64,000 nt of DNA from Tetragenococcus solitarius NBRC 100494 (lineage in GTDB: Bacteria > Bacillota > Bacilli > Lactobacillales > Enterococcaceae). The position numbers were made by a program, and so were the translations under genes. The DNA lies in the NCBI RefSeq assembly GCF_001544195.1, contig NZ_BCPY01000006.1:24769-88768 (forward strand). The letters are read 5' to 3'. This document shows positions 15,992-25,599 of this stretch, in pieces (within the stretch, counting starts at the first letter, position 1; every line of letters starts with the position of its first letter). The notes beneath the pieces were generated by a model. It was not told the DNA's origin. It saw only the letters and a program-made list of their open reading frames with translations, and ran no database searches.

Positions 15992-17218
15992 TTATGTTGT
16001 CTCTAAATCGTGCAAAAAGAGGCCACTTAACAACTTAGGTTCAAACCAAGTGGATTTAGGCGGCATAATTTCTTTAGCATCAGCCACTTGCAAAAGATCT
16101 TGCATTTTCGTAGGATACATAGAAAAAGCTACCGTCCATTTTCGGCTATCAACCAGCTCTTCTAACTTCTCTGGTTCCTCAATTCCCCCGACAAAATCAA
16201 TCCGCTGGTCACTTCTGACATCTTGGATATCAAAAATCGGCGCAATTAATAAATTCTGTAATAACGATACATCTAGTTTTCCGACAGGATCTGTGGGAAT
16301 GGCCTCTTTTTTTACTTTTAAACAATACCAATTACCTGCCATATACATTCTCATTTGTCCAGCAGTATCTGGTTTTTTTTCTGTTGCTTTTTCTACAGTG
16401 AAACTTTCTTTTAACCGTTCAAAAAAATCGTCAGGGATTTCAACATTTAATATTCGGTTATATTCTTTAATCAATAACTCATCTTCTGGAAATAAAATCG
16501 ATAAAAAATAATCGCTCTCTAAGCTTTGATTTTGTTCTTTTCGTTTTTCCAATCCCACTTTGACAGCTGATTCTGTCCGGTGGTGGCCATCTGCGATATA
16601 TAAAGCTTCAACTGAAGCAAAAGCTTTCTTTAGCTCTTGAATCACAGTGTCATTATCTAACAGCCATACTTTGTGCTGCACCTTATGATAACTGGTAAAA
16701 TCATACATCGCTTCATGACTTTCCTGCCATTGTTGAATCAACTGTTGAATCGCTGCATTTTTTCGATAGCTCAAAAAGATAGGACTCGTATTGGCATCAC
16801 AACTGCGGATATGATTCATACGGTCAATTTCTTTTTCATGACGTGTATATTCGTGTTTTTTGATTTTACCTGAGGTATAGTCATCAATTGAAGTGCAGGC
16901 TACTAAGCCTGTTTGGCTTCTACCAGCCATGGTTAATTGATATAAATAATAGTTATCTTTTCGATCTTTTTTCAACCAGCCTTTTTGTAAAAATTCTTTT
17001 AGATTAGCGGCTGCTTTTTGATAAACAGCCTTGTCATAAGGAGACATACTCTGCGGCAAATCAATTTCTGCTTTATCAATATGAAAATAACTATAAGGAT
17101 TTCCTTGTGCTAAATAGCGTGCTTGGTTAGAATCCACCACATCATAGGGCAGTTCTGCAACTTTATCAGCCAAATTAGATGCAGGACGAATCGCTTTAAA
17201 TGGACGTACGTCAACCAT
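15992..17218 (-). CDS. DUF1015 family protein, third gene of the serine operon
   Basis: 408 residues from the ATG at 17218. The first residues (MVDVRPFKAIRPA), the block ELPYDVVDSNQARYLAQGNP and the ALYIADGHHRTESA motif are hallmarks of DUF1015, a family often coded beside serA and serC in Firmicutes. Its reaction is not established; the HH motif suggests a hydrolase or metal-binding role. Its ribosome binding site GGAGG lies inside the end of serA, and its ATG follows the serA stop by one base, so the two are translationally coupled. Sure about the family, not about the function. Confidence 0.85.
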   Translation of the reverse strand: MVDVRPFKAIRPASNLADKVAELPYDVVDSNQARYLAQGNPYSYFHIDKAEIDLPQSMSPYDKAVYQKAAANLKEFLQKGWLKKDRKDNYYLYQLTMAGRSQTGLVACTSIDDYTSGKIKKHEYTRHEKEIDRMNHIRSCDANTSPIFLSYRKNAAIQQLIQQWQESHEAMYDFTSYHKVQHKVWLLDNDTVIQELKKAFASVEALYIADGHHRTESAVKVGLEKRKEQNQSLESDYFLSILFPEDELLIKEYNRILNVEIPDDFFERLKESFTVEKATEKKPDTAGQMRMYMAGNWYCLKVKKEAIPTDPVGKLDVSLLQNLLIAPIFDIQDVRSDQRIDFVGGIEEPEKLEELVDSRKWTVAFSMYPTKMQDLLQVADAKEIMPPKSTWFEPKLLSGLFLHDLETT

Positions 17219-17219
17219 A

Positions 17220-18404
17220 TTAATAAGGAACCTCCTCTTTTTTGATGACCCGGACACGAATAATATCCTTTGTTGCTCTTAACTTTTCTGCTACCTCAGC
17301 AATTTTACTTTCATCACTTTCATCAATATCCACTAATGTATAAGCATACTGATCGCGTCCGCGGTTAATCATATTATCAATATTAATCTTAGAGTCAGCG
17401 ATAACCGCTGAAATTTGTCCCAACATATTAGGCACATTGCGGTTAATCACTGTAATTCGATAAGGTGAATGAAAAGCCATTTCTACTGCAGGAAAATTAA
17501 CGGAACGTTTGATCGTCCCTGTTTCAATAAAGTTCTTTAAAGTGCGTACTGCAATCTTTGCACTATTGGTTTCTGCCTCTGCAGTCGATGCACCTAAATG
17601 AGGCAATACAGTAACCTTATCGTGATGTAATAACTTTTCATCTGCAAAATCAGTGGTAAAACTAGCCAATTCATCTGCTTGAATCGCTGCCATAACGGCT
17701 TTGTTATCTACGATTTCAGCACGAGCAAAGTTAAATAAATGGACCGAATTTTTCATCATTGCAATTTCTTTTTGTCCGATGAGATGAAATGTTTTTTCTT
17801 GTAAAGGCACATGAACGGTAATAAAATCACAGCTCGTAAAAATTTCGCTGATCTCTTTGGCACGATGCACTCGTCGTGAGATACTCCATGCGGTATCTAC
17901 TGAAACATAAGGATCATAGCCCATAACTTCCATACCCAGACGATAAGCATCATTAGCTACCATCGCGCCAATTGAGCCTAGACCAATAACCCCTAATTTT
18001 TTACCTTCTAACTCTTGACCAGCAAATTGCTTTTTATGCGCTTCTGCTTGTTCGTCTACATCAGAACCTGTTAATTGTTGTACCCAGTTAATTCCTTGGA
18101 CAACTGGACGTACACTCATGAGTAAACTCATCAAAACTAACTCTTTTACCGCATTTGCGTTAGCACCGGGTGTATTAAAAACCACAATTCCTTTTTCCGT
18201 ACATGCATCTACTGGAATATTATTCGTTCCTGTTCCCGCCCGAGCAACGCCTAACACTGAAGCAGGCAAATCTGCTTCTTGCAACTTTTTACTACGCAAA
18301 ATAATGCCTTCTGGTTGATCACTTTCATTAATCGCATATTTTTCTTTTTCTAAACGTGCCATTCCTTCTGGAGCTATGGCGTTGTATGTTTTAATTTGAT
18401 GCAT
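17220..18404 (-). CDS. serA: D-3-phosphoglycerate dehydrogenase
   Basis: First step of serine synthesis: oxidises 3-phosphoglycerate to phosphohydroxypyruvate with NAD. 394 residues. The D-2-hydroxyacid dehydrogenase core has the NAD site LGVIGLGSIGAMVAND (near 145) and the block VTVLPHLGASTAEAE containing the catalytic His. A C-terminal ACT domain starts near residue 320 (YRITVINRNVPNMLGQISAV); this is the regulatory domain that commonly senses serine. The start at 18404 is one base after the serC stop and uses GGAGGAG at the serC end, so the genes are coupled. The shorter two-domain form is as expected here. Confidence 0.95.
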   Translation of the reverse strand: MHQIKTYNAIAPEGMARLEKEKYAINESDQPEGIILRSKKLQEADLPASVLGVARAGTGTNNIPVDACTEKGIVVFNTPGANANAVKELVLMSLLMSVRPVVQGINWVQQLTGSDVDEQAEAHKKQFAGQELEGKKLGVIGLGSIGAMVANDAYRLGMEVMGYDPYVSVDTAWSISRRVHRAKEISEIFTSCDFITVHVPLQEKTFHLIGQKEIAMMKNSVHLFNFARAEIVDNKAVMAAIQADELASFTTDFADEKLLHHDKVTVLPHLGASTAEAETNSAKIAVRTLKNFIETGTIKRSVNFPAVEMAFHSPYRITVINRNVPNMLGQISAVIADSKINIDNMINRGRDQYAYTLVDIDESDESKIAEVAEKLRATKDIIRVRVIKKEEVPY

Positions 18405-18405
18405 T

Positions 18406-19491
18406 CTATTCTCCTCCATGTGCTTTTTCAAATTCTTGCATAAAATCAACTAGAGCCTGCACGCCTTCAAAAGGGAAAGCATTATAAAGGCTTGCTCGCA
18501 TGCCGCCGACTGAACGATGACCTTTTAGATTTTCGAATCCTTGTTGTTGAGCTAACTGAATGAATTCTTGGTTTAAGGCATCACTATCTGTTAAAAAGGG
18601 AATATTGGTCAGTGAACGATCTTCTTTGTTCACAGGGTTTTGAAATAAATCCGAACGATCGATGGTTTCGTATAAAAGCCCCGCTTTTTGTTGATTATAT
18701 TTTAAAATTTGTGAGACTCCGCCTAAATCTTGCAACCATTCAAAGACTAATTTTGCCATATAAATACTAAAAGTCGGCGGTGTATTGTACATAGAATGAC
18801 TTTGGGCCTGTAAACGATAATCTAACATAGGAGCAAAAAGCGCCTGCTCATTTAATAAATCCTCGCGTATAATTACAACCGTTAAGCCGGCAGGTCCGAT
18901 ATTTTTTTGCGCACCTGCATAAATCACGCCAAAATCCTTGACTTGATATTCATTGGTTAAAATATTTGAAGACATATCTGCCACAAGTGGCACATTCCCT
19001 GTGTCGGGAAGTGTTTGATAGCTAATCCCGCCAATTGTTTCATTGGTCGTAATATGAAGGTAAGCGGCATCTTGATCAATTTGCTCTTTAGAAACTTGCG
19101 GGATATAAGTAAAATTTCTATCTTCACTGCTGGCGATAACCTTCGTATGGACATTATCAATCGCTTGAGCTGCCGCAATCGCTTTTTTTGCCCAGGAACC
19201 TGTATTTACGTAAAGTGCCTTTTTATTTTGCGCTAAATTAAGCGGCAAAGCGGAAAATTGCAAGCTTGCCCCACCTTGTAAAAATAGTACATGATAATTT
19301 TCGGGAACATTCATCAATTTTCGCAATAATTTTTCGGCATCAGCAATAATCTCTTCAAACAAGGAGGAACGATGACTTAGTTCCATTACGGACATTCCAC
19401 TGCCCTTGTAATCTAAAAGTTCTTCTTGCGCCTTTTTTAATACTGGTTCAGGTAATACTGCAGGACCGGCTGAAAAGTTATAAATCGTCAT
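18406..19491 (-). CDS. serC: Phosphoserine aminotransferase
   Basis: PLP enzyme that converts phosphohydroxypyruvate and glutamate to phosphoserine. 361 residues, the normal length. The N terminus [18 protein letters not shown] and the following [15 protein letters not shown] are diagnostic of SerC. The PLP lysine is in [17 protein letters not shown] (near residue 195). First gene of serC-serA-DUF1015, with AAGGAG 9 bases before the ATG. The final steps (serB) are not in the window. The promoter lies in the 220-bp gap shared with the divergent padR gene. Confidence 0.97.
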   Translation of the reverse strand: MTIYNFSAGPAVLPEPVLKKAQEELLDYKGSGMSVMELSHRSSLFEEIIADAEKLLRKLMNVPENYHVLFLQGGASLQFSALPLNLAQNKKALYVNTGSWAKKAIAAAQAIDNVHTKVIASSEDRNFTYIPQVSKEQIDQDAAYLHITTNETIGGISYQTLPDTGNVPLVADMSSNILTNEYQVKDFGVIYAGAQKNIGPAGLTVVIIREDLLNEQALFAPMLDYRLQAQSHSMYNTPPTFSIYMAKLVFEWLQDLGGVSQILKYNQQKAGLLYETIDRSDLFQNPVNKEDRSLTNIPFLTDSDALNQEFIQLAQQQGFENLKGHRSVGGMRASLYNAFPFEGVQALVDFMQEFEKAHGGE

Positions 19492-19650
19492 GCTCTTGCA
19501 CTCCTTTTTGTTTTTTTAGAAATTATAGTCAAGATGTTTGATTTATTATAGCAAAGTTCTAACGGTTTAAAAAGAATTGTTTGAATAATTCTGAAAAGTC
19601 TAATAATGAATGACTTTTTTTAAAGTACTTTTATTATAAATATTTTTTAC

Positions 19651-19701
19651 TTTACCTGTCGTAGTAATTAGTTTATAATTACTTTAACAGATAAAGTAAT
19701 T
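19651..19701 (+). promoter_or_regulatory. padR promoter with overlapping operator
   Basis: TTTACC (19651-19656), 17-base spacer, TATAAT (19674-19679). An inverted repeat AATTACTTT (19677-19685) / AAAGTAATT (19693-19701) covers the -10 and start site, well placed for autorepression by the PadR protein. Confidence 0.65.
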
Positions 19702-19715
19702 TAAGGAGAACTGCG

Positions 19716-20060
19716 ATGATCACAAGTGATAGCATTCGCGGATATAATGATGTTATTATCCTAGCAATTTTGGATAAGAAAGATTCCTATGGTTATGAAA
19801 TCGCCAAAGAGATCCGCACTCGCACCCATGAATTATATGTTATAAAAGAAACAACTCTTTACTCGGCTTTTACTCGTTTAGAAAAACAAGACCTCATCTG
19901 TTCCTATCCGGGAGAATTAACACACGGAAAAAAACGAACCTATTACACCATCACGCATAAGGGAAGAGAAATGCTCGCAACAAAACAGCAAGAATGGCAA
20001 GAAGCAAAAATTGTTGTCGATGAATTTCTTGAAGGAGGAAGCGAACATGAAAACGATTAA
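19716..20060 (+). CDS. PadR family transcriptional regulator
   Basis: 114 residues forming one winged helix: the block ILAILDKKDSYGYEIAKEI (near residue 15) and the wing FTRLEKQDLICSYPGE are the PadR signature, followed by the YYTITHKGREML strand and a short dimerisation helix. Such small PadR-s2 proteins repress membrane-stress or drug-efflux genes and their own operon. AAGGAGAA precedes the ATG. Its last codons overlap the start of the next gene, so the two are an operon. The ligand is unknown. Confidence 0.92.
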   Translation: MITSDSIRGYNDVIILAILDKKDSYGYEIAKEIRTRTHELYVIKETTLYSAFTRLEKQDLICSYPGELTHGKKRTYYTITHKGREMLATKQQEWQEAKIVVDEFLEGGSEHEND

Positions 20061-21021
20061 CGACTATTTGGATACTCTTTTTTTAAACGTGCCTAAAACG
20101 CCAGCAACACAAAAAGCCAAAGAAGACCTATTGGCGATTATGGAAGACCATTATTATGAATTGTTAGAAGAAGGAAAAAGTGAGAATGAGGCTATTGGTG
20201 CGGTCATTAGTGAATTTGGTTCGATTGATGAACTCTTAGCTGAACTTGAAGTCGAAAAAAAGACTGAACCAGATGAAGCTTTCCAGAATGCCGTACAAAG
20301 CGATGAAGCTTTAGACTTCTGGGATCATCAGCGAAATTTTGCCTTTACCTTAGCAAGTGGAATTTTGCTCTTTTTTCTGGCACTGTCTGTTGTGGTATTT
20401 GCTGACACAGGTCCTGTTATAGCGCCTTTAGCTATTGTTAGCTTCTTTGTACTTATTGCACTAGGAGTTGTACTGATTGCAAATAGCACAATGAAATTTT
20501 CTCGCTTAAAAAAACCATTGGTAGATCGACCCTTAACCGAGGAAACGATGCAAGAAGCCAGTAGACAAACCCTTAGTTATGAAAAGAGTTTTCGTGTAGG
20601 TCTTACTTTAGGGATTGCTTTTTGTATTTTAACCATTCCTTTGTTACTATTTTTCTCAGAAATTCTACAGCTGACTATCGTAGGTGTGTCTATCTTTTTT
20701 GTTTCAGCAGGGATAGGTGTTTTCTTAATTATTTATACCAGTCTTATTTATAATAGTTTTAAAAAAATGAGTCAAAAACCATATTTTTCTTCTGATGACG
20801 AAGAATCTGGTCTACATGCTTCAAAAGAAATGTATGGAAAAAATACCCCTTTTGTTCATTTCTTTCGTCGCCCCTATTGGCCTTGTATTGTTGTTTTGTA
20901 TTTTTTAATTTCTAATCTTACAGAAAGTTGGGGATATAGTTGGCTGATTTTTGTTTTTGCTGGACCGGTTTTTAGTTTGATAATGGAAAAAAACAAATAT
21001 ACAAAAAAAGGGAAGCGATAA
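20047..21021 (+). CDS. HAAS/DUF1700-type membrane protein co-transcribed with padR
   Basis: 324 residues from the ATG at 20047 (GGAGG 7-8 bases upstream, inside padR; 14-base overlap). The cytoplasmic N-terminal ~85 residues form the HAAS/permease-prefix helical domain (EDLLAIMEDHYYELLEEGKS, then EAIGAVISEFGSIDELLAEL), followed by an acidic linker and about six hydrophobic segments in two groups (about 105-160 and 195-245) plus two near the C terminus. HAAS domains pair with PadR regulators and are thought to act in envelope stress signalling. No partner transporter lies in this operon, so it may act alone or on a distant partner. Confidence 0.8.
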   Translation: MKTINDYLDTLFLNVPKTPATQKAKEDLLAIMEDHYYELLEEGKSENEAIGAVISEFGSIDELLAELEVEKKTEPDEAFQNAVQSDEALDFWDHQRNFAFTLASGILLFFLALSVVVFADTGPVIAPLAIVSFFVLIALGVVLIANSTMKFSRLKKPLVDRPLTEETMQEASRQTLSYEKSFRVGLTLGIAFCILTIPLLLFFSEILQLTIVGVSIFFVSAGIGVFLIIYTSLIYNSFKKMSQKPYFSSDDEESGLHASKEMYGKNTPFVHFFRRPYWPCIVVLYFLISNLTESWGYSWLIFVFAGPVFSLIMEKNKYTKKGKR

Positions 21022-21034
21022 AAAATTCGCTTCC
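21012..21034. terminator. Bidirectional terminator
   Basis: GGAAGCGA (21012-21019) and TCGCTTCC (21027-21034) with T-runs on both strands. It closes the padR operon and the convergent fructokinase gene. Confidence 0.9.
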
Positions 21035-21051
21035 TTTTTGAGGTGGTCTAT

Positions 21052-21930
21052 TTATCTTTTTGAATTTAAATTTACTTGTCGAGCTAAAGCTAAACAACCA
21101 AAAATCCCTGCATCATCTTCTAAAGCCGGTGTTACAATATAGTCTTTTATGTTCGGTGTTTGTACATAATTATTCAACATTTTTTCAAAAGCTTGATGCA
21201 CTTTTTCCACCATATGACGTTGCTTCATGACTCCACCGCCAAAAATAATGACATCTGGAGAAAATAATAATGTCGTATTATAGGCACATTGGGCAATATA
21301 GTAAGCTTCTTTTTCCCAAAGCGGATCATCTGCTGGAATATCCTGTCCTTTTTTTCCTGTCCTAGCTTCTATTGCAGGGCCAGCTGCCATGCCTTCTAGA
21401 CAACTGCCATGAAAAGGACAGTTTCCTTTAAATTCATCTTCTGGATGAGGTGTAATTAACATATGCCCCATCTCAGGATGGCTAAATCCTTCAACAAAAC
21501 GATCTTCTTGAATGGCTCCACCGCCAATACCTGTACCTACTGTATAGTAAATTACGCTTGAAAGACCTTTTCCTTTACCAAAACTGTATTCTCCATAAGC
21601 TGCCGCATTCACGTCAGTTGTCCATTCTACCGGAACATCAAAAGATTTTTTTAATGTTCCTACAAAATCAAAATTTTGCCATGCTAATTTTGGCGTTGTC
21701 GTAATATAACCATAAGTTGTGGAATCTTTATGTATATCTATAGGGCCAAAGGATCCGATTCCAATAGCACTTAATTCATCTTTATAGGGAGTAAAAAAAT
21801 CAATTACCTGCTGCATCGTTTCCTCTGGTACAGTTGTTGGGAAACTCACTCGCTCTTTGATGTTTAGCGACTTATCTCCAATGGCACAAACAAACTTTGT
21901 TCCCCCTGCTTCAATCGCTCCGTATAACAT
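21052..21930 (-). CDS. scrK: ROK-family fructokinase
   Basis: ATP-dependent phosphorylation of fructose to fructose 6-phosphate. 292 residues, typical of the ScrK/GmuE group. The N-terminal ATP phosphate loop is GAIEAGGTKFVCAIGD, the sugar site includes TDVNAAAYGEYSFGKG, then YYTVGTGIGGG and HPEMGHM. A zinc-type motif with His and Cys follows (NCPFHGSCLEGMAAGPAI). No sucrose PTS or scr genes are adjacent, so the substrate preference rests on sequence resemblance. Monocistronic. Confidence 0.88.
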   Translation of the reverse strand: MLYGAIEAGGTKFVCAIGDKSLNIKERVSFPTTVPEETMQQVIDFFTPYKDELSAIGIGSFGPIDIHKDSTTYGYITTTPKLAWQNFDFVGTLKKSFDVPVEWTTDVNAAAYGEYSFGKGKGLSSVIYYTVGTGIGGGAIQEDRFVEGFSHPEMGHMLITPHPEDEFKGNCPFHGSCLEGMAAGPAIEARTGKKGQDIPADDPLWEKEAYYIAQCAYNTTLLFSPDVIIFGGGVMKQRHMVEKVHQAFEKMLNNYVQTPNIKDYIVTPALEDDAGIFGCLALARQVNLNSKR

Positions 21931-22111
21931 AAATGTATGCCCTTCCTTTCTTTTCTGTTCATATTTATTCTAAAGAAAAAAAGAATAGAAAGCTAGTGTT
22001 TTTTATGAGAATCGTTACTTATTTATTTCCTGCAAATTTTATAAAATAGCCTATTACTAACTACTTTTCCCAATGACTTCCCAATCTCTCCTCCTTTTTG
22101 AACAAATAAAA

Positions 22112-22134
22112 GCATTGATCTTATTGACCAATGC
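22112..22134 (-). terminator. Terminator of the LURP/SPFH operon
   Basis: GCATTG (22112-22117) and CAATGC (22129-22134) form a short stem followed by TTTTATTTG on the minus strand, 15 bases past the end of the LURP-like gene. Confidence 0.6.
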
Positions 22135-22149
22135 CAAAAATATATTTTT

Positions 22150-22644
22150 TTATGTCCCTGAGCTACTGGAAGCCGCTTCATCGGCTTTTACGCGATCAAT
22201 GGCAATCACAAGAGATAAAACCAAACGTTCCATTGTTTCATCAAGGACGGTCACTTCATAGGTATCACCCCAAGAAAGCCATTTTTTTGCAATTTCCGCG
22301 ACTGTTTTTCCTCTTGCATAAACAACGAAATTCATGTCCCACCAATTGCCTTCAATTTCAATTTGCTGCGCCGAAATGGTGTAACGAGATTTTAAAAACG
22401 TGAGCTCTTTTTTTAAAGTAATCATTTCATTCCCATCCACTTCAACGAAAAACTTCGGCAATAAGGCAAGTGTTTTTTTAGTGATTTTACCGATTTCCTG
22501 ATGATTTTCATCATAAATTAGAAAATGTTTAGGAAGTTTAAGAAAGCTGCCTTCCACAAAATAACGCGGCTGTTCGTACTCGTCAGTCACAGTAAAATTT
22601 TCACCTAAGCTAAAAACTTTTTGTTTAATATATAATTTTTTCAT
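22150..22644 (-). CDS. LURP-one-related/YxjI-like beta-barrel protein
   Basis: 164 residues from the ATG at 22644 (MKKLYIKQKVFSLGENFTV), chosen because AAGGGG sits 6 bases upstream, while the earlier ATG directly abuts it. The family has a 12-stranded barrel around a central helix, related to tubby and phospholipid scramblases; its molecular role is unknown. Motifs: YDENHQEIGKITKK near residue 45 and the long C-terminal helix LDETMERLVLSLVIAIDRV, which may be membrane-embedded. It begins 10 bases after the SPFH gene ends, so the two are co-transcribed, suggesting a joint membrane role. Confidence 0.75.
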   Translation of the reverse strand: MKKLYIKQKVFSLGENFTVTDEYEQPRYFVEGSFLKLPKHFLIYDENHQEIGKITKKTLALLPKFFVEVDGNEMITLKKELTFLKSRYTISAQQIEIEGNWWDMNFVVYARGKTVAEIAKKWLSWGDTYEVTVLDETMERLVLSLVIAIDRVKADEAASSSSGT

Positions 22645-22654
22645 CCGCATCCCC

Positions 22655-23530
22655 TTAAAGCGATTCTTCACCTACATCACCGGTATTGATCACAGGCTGT
22701 GTCCCGCTATCTGTGATAATGGAAACCAACAAATTATTGATTAGTTGTACTTTACGATCATCAGTAAAATGGATGTCTTGCCCTGCTTCAATTTGTTCTA
22801 AAGCCATCTGCGTCATCGTTACCGCTCCTTCAACAATCGTTTGTCTTGCAGACAAAATTGCTCTAGCTTGCTGTCTTTGCAACATTGCACTAGCAATCTC
22901 TGTTGAATAAGCTAAGTGATTTAAGCGTGTTTCAACAACTTCTACGCCGGCAACTTCTAAGCGTTCTTGTAACTCTTTAGTTAGCTCATCTGAAACATGG
23001 CTGGTATCGCCTCGTAAGGTAACGTCGTCTTCTTCAAAAGTATCATAAGGATATTGTGAAGCAATATGACGAATGGCTGTTTCGCTTTGAATTTCAACAA
23101 AATCCTGGTAATAATCAACGTCAAATAACGCCTTGGCTGTATCAACAACTTTGAAAACAATGACGGCTGAAATCTCAATCGGATTTCCATCTAAATCGTT
23201 AACTTTTAAGCGAGCACTGTTGAAATTACGCACTTTTAAGGAAACATTGATTTTTTGTGTCAAAGGCGTAGTAATAAATAATCCATTAGATGTAATAGTT
23301 CCTAAATATTTACCAAAAAACAAAATAGCTTTGGCTTGATTCGGCCCAACAATTGTTAATGAACTGATAAACAAAATGGCAATGACCCAAATAAGAATAC
23401 TAAAGAAAATACTAGCCCCACTGTCGTTAGCCACTCCTAAAAGGAACAATAAGAGCCCAAATAACATTCCAATAACTAAAATAAGCAACCCTAAATAACC
23501 ATTGACATGAAATGTTTTCTTTTCTTGCAT
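22655..23530 (-). CDS. SPFH/band-7 (stomatin-like) membrane protein
   Basis: 291 residues from the ATG at 23530 (GGGAGGG with a 7-base spacer; a TTG two codons earlier is possible). Two N-terminal membrane segments (about 12-35 and 42-62) are followed by the SPFH domain with NQAKAILFFGKYLGTI, the basic strand SLKVRNFNSARLKVND and the long helix VAGVEVVETRLNHLAYSTEI. SPFH proteins form oligomers that organise membrane microdomains and work with proteases or signalling proteins. First gene of a two-gene operon with the LURP-like protein. Partner proteins unknown. Confidence 0.85.
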   Translation of the reverse strand: MQEKKTFHVNGYLGLLILVIGMLFGLLLFLLGVANDSGASIFFSILIWVIAILFISSLTIVGPNQAKAILFFGKYLGTITSNGLFITTPLTQKINVSLKVRNFNSARLKVNDLDGNPIEISAVIVFKVVDTAKALFDVDYYQDFVEIQSETAIRHIASQYPYDTFEEDDVTLRGDTSHVSDELTKELQERLEVAGVEVVETRLNHLAYSTEIASAMLQRQQARAILSARQTIVEGAVTMTQMALEQIEAGQDIHFTDDRKVQLINNLLVSIITDSGTQPVINTGDVGEESL

Positions 23531-23612
23531 TGACAATCCCTCCCTTGTTTTTCTATCATAGCGTAAAATAATAAAAGAACCAAACGAAAATACAAATTGT
23601 ATGAATAAAAAA

Positions 23613-23643
23613 GCTCAAAAAACTTTTACGTCGTTTTTTGAGC
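23613..23643. terminator. Intrinsic terminator after trhO
   Basis: GCTCAAAAAAC (23613-23623) and GTTTTTTGAGC (23633-23643), perfect 11-bp stem, with TTTTTT after it on the minus strand. Confidence 0.85.
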
Positions 23644-23655
23644 AGAATCTCTTTA

Positions 23656-24615
23656 TTATACTTTGGCTTCTTCTTTAAAGTTTTCTAAACGAGCTTGCCA
23701 ATCTTCATCCGAAATATTATGTTTTTTTACATAAAGATTATCTTTACTTGCCGCACATTCATAAGAGCAACCACCTGCATGCTTGTCTTGGTTTTCTTCA
23801 GAAGTTAAGATTTGCCGGTTGCAGGCTGGATTTGCGCAGTTAACGTAACGCTCACAAGGGGTCCCATCAAACCAGTCTTTACCTACCACTTGTTTATCTA
23901 CATTATTAATGTCTACGCTAATACGTTCATCAAATACGTACATTTTCCCGTCCCACATTTCACCTTGGGTATTAGGATCTTTGCCATAAGTTGCAATACC
24001 GCCGTGCAATTGGCCGACATCTTTTACACCTTCGCGCAAAAGCCAACCAGAAAACTTTTCACAGCGAATACCGCCCGTACAATAGGTAACCACTTTTTTA
24101 TCCATGAATTTTTCTTTATTATCACGGATCCACTTAGGTAACTCACGGAAGGTACGGATATCTGGCCTTACAGCCCCGCGGAAATGACCAAGATCGTATT
24201 CATAGTCATTTCTAGCATCCAATACAATTGTATCTTCATCTTGCAGTGCTTCTTTAAATTCTGTAGGTTCTAAATATTGTCCTGTTAGTTCATTAGGATC
24301 CACATCTTCGTCTTCATCTAAATGCAAAGCCACAAGCTCTTTGCGAGGACGAACATGTATTTTTTTGAAAGCATGACCAGAAGCTTCATCAATTTTAAAT
24401 TCAGTATCTTTAAAACGTTCATCCGCATGCAGATGTTCCATGTAAGCATTGGTCGCTTCAACTGTACCTGAAACTGTCCCATTGATTCCTTCATTTGCAA
24501 CTAAAATACGACCCTTTAAACCAAGTTCTTTACAAAAGGCTAAATGTTTTTTAGCAAAACTTTCCGGGTCTTCTATTGGCGTGTAGTTATAATAAAGTAA
24601 TACACGATAATCCAT
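23656..24615 (-). CDS. trhO: tRNA uridine 5-hydroxylase (rhodanese family)
   Basis: 319 residues from the ATG at 24615 (GGAGG with a 9-base spacer). The N-terminal acylphosphatase-like domain [20 protein letters not shown] and the rhodanese domain with the catalytic loop [10 protein letters not shown] (near residue 178) are those of TrhO/YceA, which hydroxylates U34 of certain tRNAs with O2, or works alongside the prephenate-dependent TrhP. A Cys-rich C terminus ([20 protein letters not shown] and a later CSYEC) could bind zinc. Monocistronic. Assignment is firm at family level. Confidence 0.9.
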   Translation of the reverse strand: MDYRVLLYYNYTPIEDPESFAKKHLAFCKELGLKGRILVANEGINGTVSGTVEATNAYMEHLHADERFKDTEFKIDEASGHAFKKIHVRPRKELVALHLDEDEDVDPNELTGQYLEPTEFKEALQDEDTIVLDARNDYEYDLGHFRGAVRPDIRTFRELPKWIRDNKEKFMDKKVVTYCTGGIRCEKFSGWLLREGVKDVGQLHGGIATYGKDPNTQGEMWDGKMYVFDERISVDINNVDKQVVGKDWFDGTPCERYVNCANPACNRQILTSEENQDKHAGGCSYECAASKDNLYVKKHNISDEDWQARLENFKEEAKV

Positions 24616-24784
24616 TCTTGTATATCCTCCTTCAATTTTCACAGTTATTATTATAGGGAAAAAAGCAATAAAAAACGAAATTTTCGCTTGTGAGATACCA
24701 AGCAGCATTGTTTTATAAAAACTTGCTACTTAGTATCAGTATCTGCGCATTTCTTCTATGGATAGTATATCACAAAATTGCTAT

Positions 24785-25525
24785 TTATAAATTAGCCGAA
24801 AAAAATTCTGTGATTTGGTCCATCGCGGGCACTTTTATCATATGTCTTTCATTTGCCGCATGAAAGGTAATTTCTGGACCTAAGTTGGCGCGTACAAAAC
24901 GATCTGTTTGGGCAAAAGGAATCTTTTCATCATGGAGTCCATGCCAGAAAAACAGAGGCCTTTTTCTTATTTTAGAATAGTTGGAAGCTAAATCATAATC
25001 AACAAGCCAACTTGTTAAATCCTCATAATCTTTTGGTACCGAGATATTTTTATCTTTAAAGGCCCTTTGTAATTCTTTTCGATAATCAATCAACGAAGGA
25101 GAGCCCATTGCACACACAGCTGCGTCAATTTCAGGATGGTGCGTCAATAAAGCACAAGTGGTCATACCGCCCATAGAAACGCCACCCACGCCGATTTTCC
25201 CGTTTGTGAGTCCTAATTGAGAAAAATAATCGATCATTGTTTCAAATTCAAACAGATTGGTATGAATGCTTTGAAAAAAAGTCAACGAAGGAATTTTAGA
25301 AATGGGGGCCTTTCGTTCTCCGTGATTTTGCGCATCGGGCAGTACCGCGCGAAATCCTTGTTGCGCTAGCTTCCTTCCTTGGGTTAACACCAGCTCTTTT
25401 GACGTTTGCCAGCCGTGATAATAAACAACTAATGGTAACGGAGCGTACAAATTCTCCTGATTAACAACTTCTAGTATAGGAATCGCTCCTATTTTACGTT
25501 TTCGTATCGCTAATTTCAATTGCAT
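24785..25525 (-). CDS. Alpha/beta hydrolase (dienelactone hydrolase/YitV type)
   Basis: 246 residues, cytoplasmic. Serine hydrolase features: VVYYHGWQTSKELVL with an oxyanion HGW, the nucleophile elbow GVGGVSMGGMTTC (near residue 115), an acid in WHGLHDEKIPF and the catalytic His in ANERHMIK. The substrate is unknown; related proteins hydrolyse esters or short peptides. The ATG at 25525 has only a poorly spaced AGGTG; a TTG two codons later would be better spaced, so the start is uncertain. It lies just downstream of the V-ATPase operon terminator, and probably depends on its own promoter or readthrough. Confidence 0.8.
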   Translation of the reverse strand: MQLKLAIRKRKIGAIPILEVVNQENLYAPLPLVVYYHGWQTSKELVLTQGRKLAQQGFRAVLPDAQNHGERKAPISKIPSLTFFQSIHTNLFEFETMIDYFSQLGLTNGKIGVGGVSMGGMTTCALLTHHPEIDAAVCAMGSPSLIDYRKELQRAFKDKNISVPKDYEDLTSWLVDYDLASNYSKIRKRPLFFWHGLHDEKIPFAQTDRFVRANLGPEITFHAANERHMIKVPAMDQITEFFSANL

Positions 25526-25547
25526 TCACCTAATTTCTTTGCTCATT

Positions 25548-25598
25548 AAAAAAGCAGTCATTGCTTTTATAATAATATACAAGCAATGGCTGTTTTTT
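25548..25598 (-). terminator. V-ATPase operon terminator
   Basis: AAAAAAGCAGTCATTGCTT (25548-25566) pairs with AAGCAATGGCTGTTTTTT (25581-25598), one wobble, directly after the ntpD stop. Confidence 0.85.
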
Positions 25599-25599
25599 G

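Noticed and set aside
16050..16511. 153-codon plus-strand open frame
   Set aside because: Antisense to the DUF1015 gene; composition follows the opposite strand.
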